Positions 17,559-24,861 of a stretch of 64,000 nt of DNA are shown here, piece by piece. Numbering within the stretch: the first letter of the stretch is position 1; every line of letters begins with the position of its first letter. Origin of the DNA: PFJX01 sp963713085 (lineage in GTDB: Bacteria > Pseudomonadota > Gammaproteobacteria > Burkholderiales > Thiobacillaceae); contig CAVQKQ010000021.1 in assembly GCA_963713085.1 (NCBI GenBank), positions 45,524 to 109,523 on the forward strand, given 5' to 3'. Both the position numbers and the translations under genes were made by a program. The notes under the pieces were generated by a model that saw nothing but the letters and a program-made list of their open reading frames with translations, searched no databases and was not told the DNA's origin.

Positions 17559-17872
17559 CATGGCTTGGTGATCAGCCTGACGGCCAGGCGATCTGTCCCC
17601 GTCCGGATACTGAAAAGCCGGTCGATGTTCGGATGCTTGCCCGGATTGCGGCGGGCGTCCTCGGTGTGTTCGGCGTACAGGGCCAAGCCTTCCGCCGCAG
17701 CCTCAGGCCCGATACCGCCGAATTTCAGTGCCAGGTGCTGATAGACCCGCACCGAGCCCTGGCTCCCGGGTGCATTGGCAATCGTCTCTATGGCGCCGTC
17801 AGGCCCGGTGAGTTCGATGGCGGCAATATGATCGGCACTGGCCAGGCCGGCCAGGTTATCGACGAAGGCCAC
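17558..17872 (-). CDS. DUF2322 family protein
   Basis: This is a 104-residue soluble protein starting with GTG (MAFVDNLAGLASADH). The segment AAEGLALYAEHTEDARRNPGKHPNIDRLF matches my memory of DUF2322, a small proteobacterial family of unknown role. It starts one base after the coq7 stop, so the two are co-transcribed, and ends at the bidirectional terminator. Confidence 0.75.
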   Translation of the reverse strand: MAFVDNLAGLASADHIAAIELTGPDGAIETIANAPGSQGSVRVYQHLALKFGGIGPEAAAEGLALYAEHTEDARRNPGKHPNIDRLFSIRTGTDRLAVRLITKP

Positions 17873-17873
17873 G

Positions 17874-18527
17874 TCAGAATCGGTAAGCCAGGTTGGTCAG
17901 CAGCTTGGAGGTCAGTTTCATGGCCGATCTGACCGGTTGCGGCAGGGCCTGGCCACCATGGGCGATGGCCGTCTCGGCATGCCTGATCTCATCACTCTTC
18001 ATCTGCTCGACGATGGCCCGGCTCTTTGCATCCTGGTCGGGCAACTGCTCCAGATGGCTGTCCAGGTGGCCCTCCACCTGGCGTTCGGTCTCCGCCAGGA
18101 AGCCCAGGTTCCACTTGTCGCCCAGTGCGCCGGCCAGGGCCCCCAGGGTGAACGAGCCGGCATACCAGAGCGGGTTCAGCACGCTCTTGTGACTGTCCAG
18201 TTCCCGCAGCCGCTTCTCGCACCAGGCCAGGTGCTCGGTTTCCTCGTCGGAGGCCTCCAAGAGAGCCTTGGCGGCATCCGGATTGCGCGCGGTCAGGGCT
18301 TGGCCCTGATACAGCGCCTGGGCGCACACCTCGCCGCTGTGGTTCACCCGCATCAAGCCTGCCGCATGCCGTTTCTCGGCCTCGCTCAGTTCCGCCTCGG
18401 GCAAATCCTTGTCCGGGAAGGGACGCCTTGTCGTAGCGGAGGTGAAGACCGTGCGTAAGGCCTTGTCGAATTGAAGGATCAGGGCGTCCGGCCCGGGAAG
18501 TTTGGTGAGATCAGGCAGCATGGCCAT
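17874..18527 (-). CDS. coq7: demethoxyubiquinone hydroxylase (Coq7/UbiF-type)
   Basis: Coq7 performs an oxygen-dependent ring hydroxylation in ubiquinone synthesis using a carboxylate-bridged di-iron centre. The 217-residue protein has the ligand motifs MRVNHSGEVCAQALYQGQ, ASDEETEHLAWCEKRL, EGHLDSHLEQLP and MKSDEIRHAETA, that is, the expected Glu and ExxH set. The N-terminal 40 residues are less conserved. It coexists with the oxygen-independent UbiUVT system further on, so the cell can make ubiquinone both ways. Confidence 0.95.
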   Translation of the reverse strand: MAMLPDLTKLPGPDALILQFDKALRTVFTSATTRRPFPDKDLPEAELSEAEKRHAAGLMRVNHSGEVCAQALYQGQALTARNPDAAKALLEASDEETEHLAWCEKRLRELDSHKSVLNPLWYAGSFTLGALAGALGDKWNLGFLAETERQVEGHLDSHLEQLPDQDAKSRAIVEQMKSDEIRHAETAIAHGGQALPQPVRSAMKLTSKLLTNLAYRF

Positions 18528-18625
18528 GCTCCAGCAAGAGGATCATGACCGCATTATATCTGCCACGCCAGGCGCTTCCTCCGGACGGTTCATGGTGAAA
18601 TGCAATCTTTCACCCGATCCTCGCC

Positions 18626-19363
18626 ATGCCGTCACTGGAAATCGCCTACGTGATCGCCGTTCTGCTACTGGCCTACTTTGTGCGCGGCATTTCCGGCTTT
18701 GGCTCTGGCCTCATCGCCGTTCCTCTCCTGGCCCTGCGATTTCCCCTCCCCCAGGTGGTGCCCTTCATGCTCATCGCGGATTTCACCGCCTCGGCCCTGA
18801 TCGGTGGCCTCAACTTCCAGCATGTGGATCGGGCCGAGATATTGCGCCTGATTCCCACCGCCCTGGCGGGGGTGATCCTGGGCACCACCTTGCTGGTGTC
18901 CCTGCCCGCATCGGTACTGCTTACCGTTCTGGGCCTATTCATCCTGGCCTTCGCCCTCCGTTCCCTCCTGGTTAGGCCGAGGTTTTTCTCTCCCGCATCT
19001 CCCTATTGGGCCTACCCCGCCGCCCTGATCGGTGGCTCGGTGGGCGCCCTGTTCGGCACCGGCGGCCCGCCCTACGTTATCTACCTGTCCCACCGCATCC
19101 CGGAAAAATCGGCACTACGCGCCACCCTGTCGGGCCTGTTCTTCATGGACGGAGCACTGCGCATCGCGACCTTCCTGATAGCGGGATTGCTCGCGGATCC
19201 CCAGATCTGGATCCACGCCGCCCTGGCCCTCCCAATCATCCTGGCAGCACTGTTTGGCGGCAGCCATGTCCACACCCGCATGAGCAATCTCCAGATTCAG
19301 AGGATGGTGGCCTGGCTGCTACTGGCCAGCGCGGCATCGGTGCTGTTCAAGGCCTGGCACTAA
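18626..19363 (+). CDS. TauE/SafE (TSUP) family sulfite/organosulfonate exporter-like protein
   Basis: The 245-residue polytopic protein has about eight hydrophobic segments and the TSUP pattern in both halves: FVRGISGFGSGLIAVPLLAL near the N-terminus and GGSVGALFGTGGPPYVIYLSHR in the second half. TSUP proteins move sulfite, sulfoacetate or other anions, and the substrate here is unknown. It is divergent from coq7 and ends before an intrinsic terminator shared with rplS. Confidence 0.88.
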   Translation: MPSLEIAYVIAVLLLAYFVRGISGFGSGLIAVPLLALRFPLPQVVPFMLIADFTASALIGGLNFQHVDRAEILRLIPTALAGVILGTTLLVSLPASVLLTVLGLFILAFALRSLLVRPRFFSPASPYWAYPAALIGGSVGALFGTGGPPYVIYLSHRIPEKSALRATLSGLFFMDGALRIATFLIAGLLADPQIWIHAALALPIILAALFGGSHVHTRMSNLQIQRMVAWLLLASAASVLFKAWH

Positions 19364-19419
19364 CGGCCTGATATCCGCTGTGAGCCGCCGCCCATCGGAC
19401 GGACTCTGTGTCAGAAACG

Positions 19420-19445
19420 AAAAGGCCGCCAAGCGGCGGCTTTTT
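19420..19445. terminator. bidirectional intrinsic terminator
   Basis: The stem GCCGCC/GGCGGC with a small loop is flanked by an A-run on the left and TTTTT on the right. It lies between the convergent TauE-like gene and rplS, downstream of both. Confidence 0.85.
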
Positions 19446-19463
19446 CGGCAAGAATGAATGACC

Positions 19464-19847
19464 TCAGGCCTTATCCGCCTTCTTGTGGAAGGAAAGCTTT
19501 TCCTTGATGCGGGCGGACTTGCCGGAGCGCTGGCGCAGGTAGTAGAGCTTGGCGCGGCGCACATCGCCGCGGCGCTTCACTTCCACCGCGGCCACCAGCG
19601 GGGAATAGGTCTGGAAGGTACGCTCCACGCCTTCGCCGGCGGAGATCTTGCGCACCGTGAAGGCGGAATTCAGGCCCCGGTTGCGTTTGGCGATCACCAC
19701 GCCCTCATAGGCCTGGAGACGCTCGCGGTTGCCTTCCTTGACTTTCACCTGCACCACCACGGTATCGCCGGGGGCGAAGGCGGGAATGCTCTTGCTGGCC
19801 GACAGGCGGGCCATCTCTTCTTTTTCGAGTTGCTCGATCAGATTCAT
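19464..19847 (-). CDS. rplS: 50S ribosomal protein L19
   Basis: L19 sits at the interface of the ribosomal subunits. The start at 19847 (MNLIEQLEKEEMARL) is preceded at seven bases by AAGGA and is chosen over an ATG 18 bases upstream that lies ahead of this site. The 127-residue protein has FAPGDTVVVQVKVKEGNRERLQAYEGVVIAKRNRGLNSAFTVRKIS, typical of L19. It is the last gene of the ffh-rpsP-rimM-trmD-rplS cluster. Confidence 0.98.
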   Translation of the reverse strand: MNLIEQLEKEEMARLSASKSIPAFAPGDTVVVQVKVKEGNRERLQAYEGVVIAKRNRGLNSAFTVRKISAGEGVERTFQTYSPLVAAVEVKRRGDVRRAKLYYLRQRSGKSARIKEKLSFHKKADKA

Positions 19848-19922
19848 CTTCGTTTCCTTACTCACGAATGTGGATGTCAGAGGTATCGTTTGATACTTGG
19901 CACCGTTTCTAAACGACCCGGA

Positions 19923-20717
19923 TCATACCGGATCGGCTTCCCGACGGGCCTGGCCGGATGTATCCGACGTTTCCTCGGCCAACTCGTCGAGCAATTCCTT
20001 TTCCAGCCTGCTCAAGGCCCGGTCCATCAATAAATCCGGCCGGCGGTCCCGGGTCCGTACCAGGGACTGCTTCAGCCGCCAGCGCGCCACCTCGGCATGG
20101 TTCCCGCCCCGCAGCACCTCCGGCACCGCCAGGTCCAGGTAACGCTCCGGCCGGGTGAAGTGGGGGCAATCCAGCAAGCCGTCGGCAAAGGAGTCTTCCC
20201 GTGCCGAATCTTCGTGTCCCAACGCACCCGGGATCTGGCGGATCACCGCATCCAGCAACACCATGGCCGGCAATTCGCCGCCCGAAAGCACATAGTCGCC
20301 GATGGAAACCTCCTCCATCCGGTGACGTGCGAATATGCGCTCGTCGATGCCTTCGTAACGGCCGGCCAGCAACACCAAACCGGGTTCCCCCGCAAGTTCT
20401 TCCACCAACCCCTGATCCAATCGTCGCCCTTGGGGCGACAGATAGATTAGACGGGGATGGTCCACGCCAGTCCTGGCCAGGGCGGTTTTCGCCGCCGTCA
20501 GGGCCAAGTCCAGGGGCTCCGCCAGCATTACCATGCCCGGACCGCCTCCGAAAGGCCGGTCATCCACCGTGCGATAGTTGTCCTGGGTGAAATCCCGGGG
20601 GTCCCAGAATCTCACGCTGCACAACTGCTGCCGCACCGCCCGTCCGCTAACGCCGAATCCGGTGAGAGCGGCGAACATCTCCGGAAACAGACTGACGATG
20701 TGGTACCGGGGGCTCAT
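19923..20717 (-). CDS. trmD: tRNA (guanine37-N1)-methyltransferase
   Basis: TrmD methylates G37 of tRNAs with S-adenosylmethionine and prevents frameshifting. The 264-residue SPOUT protein begins MSPRYHIVSLFPEMFAAL. It has the trefoil-knot elements LIYLSPQGRRL, LLAGRYEGIDERI and IGDYVLSGGELPAMVLLDA, then a C-terminal DNA/RNA-binding part with LRGGNHAEVARWR. It lies 15 bases after rimM. Confidence 0.97.
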   Translation of the reverse strand: MSPRYHIVSLFPEMFAALTGFGVSGRAVRQQLCSVRFWDPRDFTQDNYRTVDDRPFGGGPGMVMLAEPLDLALTAAKTALARTGVDHPRLIYLSPQGRRLDQGLVEELAGEPGLVLLAGRYEGIDERIFARHRMEEVSIGDYVLSGGELPAMVLLDAVIRQIPGALGHEDSAREDSFADGLLDCPHFTRPERYLDLAVPEVLRGGNHAEVARWRLKQSLVRTRDRRPDLLMDRALSRLEKELLDELAEETSDTSGQARREADPV

Positions 20718-20732
20718 CCTGCTGTTTCCGGA

Positions 20733-21212
20733 TCAGTAATCCGGTCCCCACGCCACGACGATGCGACCGGCCGCCACGTCCACCTCTCGGATGAAGGCCT
20801 CCACGAAGGGAATCAGCCGTTCCCGCTCGCCCATGACCTGCAATACGTCGTGGGCGCCGGTTTCCAGCAGGCCTTGCACCTTGCCGAGGGACTCTCCCTC
20901 GGTATTCACCACCTCCAAACCGATGAGTTCGTCCCAATAGAACTCGTCCTCGTCCGGCTCGGGAAACTCGTCCCGTAACACCGCCACTTCCATGCCCTGA
21001 AGCGCCTCGGCCGCTGTTCGGTCGTTCACGCCTTCCAGGCGGGCCAGCAGGTAGTTGCTGTGGAGCTTGCCGTCCAGAAGCCGGTATTCGCGCCAGTTCC
21101 CGTTTCCACCCAGGTGCCAGACTTCATAGTCCAACAGGCTGTCCGGGTATTCGGTGAAGGTTTGCAGCTTGAGCCAACCCTGTACCGCGTAAGGGGCGAC
21201 CACCCGCCCCAT
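20733..21212 (-). CDS. rimM: 16S rRNA processing protein RimM
   Basis: RimM helps maturation of the 30S head and binds S19. The start at 21212 (MGRVVAPYAVQGWLKLQTFTEYPDSL) lies 13 bases after rpsP with GAGGA about ten bases upstream. GTG at 21215, or an ATG at 21263 that overlaps rpsP by 38 bases, are alternatives. The N-terminal RimM barrel is followed by the PRC-like domain, with FYWDELIGLEVVNTEGESLGKVQGLLETGAHDVLQV and the ending LIPFVEAFIREVD. Length is about 159 residues, in range. Confidence 0.93.
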   Translation of the reverse strand: MGRVVAPYAVQGWLKLQTFTEYPDSLLDYEVWHLGGNGNWREYRLLDGKLHSNYLLARLEGVNDRTAAEALQGMEVAVLRDEFPEPDEDEFYWDELIGLEVVNTEGESLGKVQGLLETGAHDVLQVMGERERLIPFVEAFIREVDVAAGRIVVAWGPDY

Positions 21213-21225
21213 CACCGCCAGTTCC

Positions 21226-21474
21226 TCAGGCGGAGGCTTTGACACCGCGCACGATACGGGCAACGGTATCGGACACCTGAGCGCCCACGCCCTGCCAGTA
21301 AGCCAGGCGGGCCTGGTCGAAGCGCAGGGTCTCGGAATTGCCGGTGGCCAGGGGATTATAGAAACCGATGCGCTCGATGAAGCGACCGTCGCGACGGTCG
21401 CGGGAGTCAGCCACCACGATGTTGTAGAAGGGGCGCTTCTTGGCGCCGCCGCGAGCGAGACGAATGGTCACCAT
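21226..21474 (-). CDS. rpsP: 30S ribosomal protein S16
   Basis: S16 is a small-subunit assembly protein. The 82 residues begin MVTIRLARGGAKKRPFYNIVVADSR, followed by RDGRFIERIGFYNPLA, the conserved core. An AAGGCA-type site lies before the ATG. It is first in the rpsP-rimM-trmD-rplS unit, 121 bases downstream of ffh. Confidence 0.98.
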   Translation of the reverse strand: MVTIRLARGGAKKRPFYNIVVADSRDRRDGRFIERIGFYNPLATGNSETLRFDQARLAYWQGVGAQVSDTVARIVRGVKASA

Positions 21475-21517
21475 TGCCTTTGAATCCTTTTATCTAAGAG
21501 GCCAGTTGCCTGAAATC

Positions 21518-21536
21518 TGCCTGAATCGATCAGGCA
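21518..21536 (-). other. stem-loop in the rpsP leader
   Basis: A perfect 7-bp stem TGCCTGA/TCAGGCA with a five-base loop lies in the 121-base gap between ffh and rpsP, 44 bases before the rpsP start. A further CAGGCA copy follows. No T-run is present, so it is not a standard terminator. It could be an RNA-processing or translational-control element of the ribosomal operon. Confidence 0.45.
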
Positions 21537-21595
21537 AATCCGGAAAAGCCGCGTATTTTATCCGAACCGGCCAGGCATTCCAAGCGTTTGTTTTA

Positions 21596-22948
21596 TTAGT
21601 GCATTCCGCCCGGCATCATGCCCTTCATGCCGCGCATCATCTTGGCCAGGCCGCCCTTGCCCATGGACTTCATCATCTTCCGGGCCTGTTCGAACTGGTT
21701 CAACAGCCGGTTCACGTCCTGGACCAGTACCCCCGCGCCGGCGGCGATGCGGCGCTTGCGGGAGGCCTTGAGGATCTCGGGGCGGCGCCGCTCCTCCGGG
21801 GTCATGGCGTTGATGATGCCCTCCACCCGGCGCATCTGCTGTTCCCCCTGGGCCAACTCGCCGGCGCCGATCTTGCTGGCCCCGGGCAGCTTGTCCACCA
21901 GGCTGGACAGCCCTCCGAGCTTTTTCATCTGCTGCATCTGGGACTTGAAGTCCTCCAGGTCGAAGCCCTTGCCGCTCTTCAGCTTCTGGACCGCCTTCAG
22001 GGCCTCGTCCTTGTCCACCGCCTTGTGGGCTTCCTCGATCAGGGACAGAACGTCGCCCATGCCCAGCACCCGACTGGCCATGCGCTCAGGGTGGAACACC
22101 TCGATGCCGGTAAGTTTCTCCCCCACCCCCACCAACTTGATGGGCTTGCCGGTGATATGGCGTACCGACAGGGCCGCCCCGCCCCGGGCATCGCCGTCCA
22201 GCTTGGTGAGGATGATGCCCGTCAGGGGCAGGGCGTCGCTGAAGGCCTTGGCGGTGTTGACCGCATCCTGTCCCTGCATGGCGTCCACCACGAACAGGGT
22301 CTCCACCGGCTTCAACAGGGTGTGCAGTTCCTTGATCTCGGCCATCATGGCCTCGTCCACATGGAGGCGGCCGGCGGTATCGACGATCAGCACATCATGA
22401 AAATGCTTTCTGGCGTAATCCAGGGCGGCCCGGGCGATGTCGGTCGGCTTCTGGTCCGGGCTGGAGGGAAAGAACTCCGCCTCGCACTGGCCCGCCACGG
22501 TCTTCAACTGCTCGATGGCGGCGGGACGGTAGACGTCGCAGCTCACCACAAGCACCTTCTTCCGGCCCTGTTCCCGGATGACCCGCACCAGCTTGCCGGT
22601 GGAGGTGGTCTTGCCGGCGCCCTGGAGGCCGGCCATGAGGAAAACGGCCGGGGGCTGGCTGGCGAAGGATAGGGGCGCGGCCTGCTCGCCCATCAGGTGG
22701 GTGAGTTCCTTGTGAACCACACTGATCAACTGCTGGCCCGGGGTCAGGCTGGTGAGCACTTCCTTGCCCATGGCCTTTTCCTTGACCCGGGCGATGAATT
22801 CCCGCACCACCGGCAAGGCCACGTCCGCCTCCAGCAGTGCCACCCGGACCTCGCGCAAGGCGTCCTGTACGTTCTCTTCGGTCAGACGACCCTGGCCGCG
22901 CAGGTTTTTGACGACCCGGGATAAGCGATCTGTAAGATTGTCGAACAT
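21596..22948 (-). CDS. ffh: signal recognition particle protein Ffh
   Basis: Ffh is the GTPase that, with 4.5S RNA, targets nascent membrane proteins to FtsY. The start at 22948 gives MFDNLTDRLSRVVKNLRGQGRL; the longer open frame is spurious. The 450-residue protein has the N domain, the G domain with GLQGAGKTT (about 107-115), DTAGRLHVDEA and TKLDGDARGG, and the Met-rich M domain ending MMRGMKGMMPGGMH. It is divergent from ypjD, its usual proteobacterial neighbour. Confidence 0.98.
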   Translation of the reverse strand: MFDNLTDRLSRVVKNLRGQGRLTEENVQDALREVRVALLEADVALPVVREFIARVKEKAMGKEVLTSLTPGQQLISVVHKELTHLMGEQAAPLSFASQPPAVFLMAGLQGAGKTTSTGKLVRVIREQGRKKVLVVSCDVYRPAAIEQLKTVAGQCEAEFFPSSPDQKPTDIARAALDYARKHFHDVLIVDTAGRLHVDEAMMAEIKELHTLLKPVETLFVVDAMQGQDAVNTAKAFSDALPLTGIILTKLDGDARGGAALSVRHITGKPIKLVGVGEKLTGIEVFHPERMASRVLGMGDVLSLIEEAHKAVDKDEALKAVQKLKSGKGFDLEDFKSQMQQMKKLGGLSSLVDKLPGASKIGAGELAQGEQQMRRVEGIINAMTPEERRRPEILKASRKRRIAAGAGVLVQDVNRLLNQFEQARKMMKSMGKGGLAKMMRGMKGMMPGGMH

Positions 22949-22993
22949 GATGCGGATGGAAGGATGGGATAAACTTGCGCAGTTTATCAGCCC

Positions 22994-23815
22994 ATGCCAC
23001 CGATGTCGGACCCAATCAATTACATCCTCTATGCCGCCAGCACGCTGGCCTACCTGGGCCTGGCTACCTGGTTCTGGCCCGGCCGCCCGGGTTGTTGCCG
23101 CACAGACTGGCCCGTCCGACTGCTGCCCATTCCGCCCTTGGCGGTCCATCTCTACCTGCTGGGGATGGAAATGTTCGGCGGGCCCGGCATCCACCTGGGT
23201 TTTTCCACGTCCCTCTCAGCGGTGGCGGCCCTCACCGTCTTGACCTATGCCGCCGCCTCCTGGCGCTATCACTTGGCCGGGCTGCAGGGCTTCGTCCTGG
23301 CCTTCGCCGGCGTCGCCGTGGCCATCGAGGCCATCTCCCCCCTGCCCCAGGCTGCGGCCCACAGCGGCATGCCCGTATTCAAGGCCCACCTGGCCGTGGC
23401 CTTCGCCGCCTACAGCCTGTTCACGATTGCCGCCCTCCATGCCCTGCTCATCGCCCTGGCGGAAAAACACCTGCACAAGGCGGTGCCACCCAGCATCGTC
23501 GCGGGCCTACCCCCCCTACTTACCCTGGAAAAACTCCTGTTCCGCATGATCCAGGTCGGCTTCTTGTTGCTGACCCTGACCCTGGTTAGCGGCATCGTCT
23601 TTTCCGAGGAGATTTTCGGCAAACCCTTTCCCTTCAACCACAAGACCGTGTTCGGGGTGGCCTCCTGGGCCATCTTCGCCGCGCTGCTATTGGGGCGGCG
23701 CATCTACGGCTGGCGCGGGCGCACCGCCATCTACTGGACCCTGGCCGGATTCATCAGCCTGATGCTGGCCTACGTGGGGGTACGCTTCGTGCTTGAAGTG
23801 CTGCTGGGGCGCTGA
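22994..23815 (+). CDS. CcsA/HemX-like inner membrane protein (YpjD family)
   Basis: The 273-residue polytopic protein has about eight TM helices and CcsA-type features: AHLAVAFAAYSLFTIAALHALLI, and FPFNHKTVFGVASWAIFAALLLGRRIYGWRGRTAIYW near the C-terminus. CcsA proteins handle heme for cytochrome c maturation. The YpjD branch next to ffh lacks the full WWD heme loop, so its role is unproven. ATG at 23003 (MSDPIN) is an equally possible start. Confidence 0.85.
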   Translation: MPPMSDPINYILYAASTLAYLGLATWFWPGRPGCCRTDWPVRLLPIPPLAVHLYLLGMEMFGGPGIHLGFSTSLSAVAALTVLTYAAASWRYHLAGLQGFVLAFAGVAVAIEAISPLPQAAAHSGMPVFKAHLAVAFAAYSLFTIAALHALLIALAEKHLHKAVPPSIVAGLPPLLTLEKLLFRMIQVGFLLLTLTLVSGIVFSEEIFGKPFPFNHKTVFGVASWAIFAALLLGRRIYGWRGRTAIYWTLAGFISLMLAYVGVRFVLEVLLGR

Positions 23816-24028
23816 CGACTTCCTCTGTTTCTCCGGATTCCAATCCAACACTCGACTAGTATTTTTACTTTGTGCCGCTTGCTGTGGCAGCAGCTCTAGT
23901 CCTTTTGTAGTAGTGAACCGTTTTCGCATTGGGTAATTGCGGCAATTTCGGCGATCGCCCTTTTGATCCAACAATACGAACAAATCGAGTCTGAAAATGC
24001 CACGATCCAATCGTCTCCGAGCCAGATC

Positions 24029-24439
24029 TGGAAAATTCCAAGGCGATTGCCAGCCAATCCATTGACTTGCTTCTGTCCCACGGCCACGCCGTGGGCGACA
24101 TGGTGTTGCGCAACGTGGCCGACACCGTGCGCAAGTCCATCCGGGGCGAGGACATCGCCATTCGCTATGGGGGAGAGGAATTCCTTGTCCTGTTGCCGAA
24201 TACCGACCTGGCGGGCGCCGTCGCGGTGGCGGAAAGCATCCGCAAGCGCATCGAGGCCCTGCGGCTGGTACGTCGTCACGACAATTACAGCCTGGAGCCC
24301 TTCACCATCTCCCTGGGCGTGGCATCGAGGCGGCCGGATGACTCCCCAAGACAGCCTGTTCCGGCGGGCGGACACGGCGCTGTATCTTGCCAAGGCCAAC
24401 GGCCGCAACCAGGTCATCCATGAGAACAGCCCGCGGTAA
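24029..24439 (+). pseudogene. remnant of a GGDEF-domain (diguanylate cyclase) gene
   Basis: Only the back half of a GGDEF domain is present: GHAVGDMVLRNVADTVRKSIRG, AIRYGGEEFLVLLPNTDLAGAV (GGEEF intact) and FTISLGVASR. Then, in another frame from about 24340, DSLFRRADTALYLAKANGRNQVIHE completes the domain, so there is a frameshift near 24325-24345. The normal DxDHFKxxND half is replaced by unrelated residues, and no sensor domain precedes it. No ATG starts this frame. It is therefore a 5'-truncated, frameshifted relic. The 200 bases before it (23816-24028) show no gene. Confidence 0.8.
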
Positions 24440-24466
24440 GCAGGCTGTTGCAAGAACGGCTTCGGG

Positions 24467-24859
24467 TCAGATGTAGGACTTGGATTCGCGCCGGCGGCCG
24501 GGCTGCTTCTTCATGATCACCACGCCCTTGACCACCTCCTTGGGCCCTTCGATGGGAATATTGGGATAGAGAGGGTTGAGGGGCTTCAACATCCAACCCT
24601 CCGGGTGCTGCACCAGTTGCCGGAAGATGTATTCGTCGTTGACGTAGGCCACCACATAGGAGCCGTCCTTGGCCAGCCCTTCCGGCTCCACCACGATGAT
24701 CTCCCCCTCCAGGAACTCGGGCACCATGGAATCCCCCAGCACCATGAGGGCATAGGGTTCGCCGCTGGCACAAGCGGAAGTGGCCAAATCCGCCGCACCT
24801 TCCGGCAGATCCGGGGATTCGGGGGCAGGTTTGACGGGGATGGGAAAGGGTTTGGCCAT
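24467..24859 (-). CDS. stand-alone S24 (LexA/UmuD-like) peptidase-fold protein with altered dyad
   Basis: The start at 24859 (MAKPFPIPVKPAPE) is two bases after the mutL stop, so the genes are co-transcribed. The 130-residue protein has the S24 fold: MVLGDSMVPEFLEGEIIVVEPE contains the nucleophile Ser, and YVVAYVNDEYIFRQLVQ is the strand that normally holds the catalytic Lys (VKKL-type), here FRQL, that is Arg. No DNA-binding domain precedes it. It ends in a basic tail (PGRRRESKSYI). A structural or regulatory role, without autocleavage, is more likely than a protease. This is inference from the missing Lys. Confidence 0.8.
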   Translation of the reverse strand: MAKPFPIPVKPAPESPDLPEGAADLATSACASGEPYALMVLGDSMVPEFLEGEIIVVEPEGLAKDGSYVVAYVNDEYIFRQLVQHPEGWMLKPLNPLYPNIPIEGPKEVVKGVVIMKKQPGRRRESKSYI

Positions 24860-24861
24860 GG

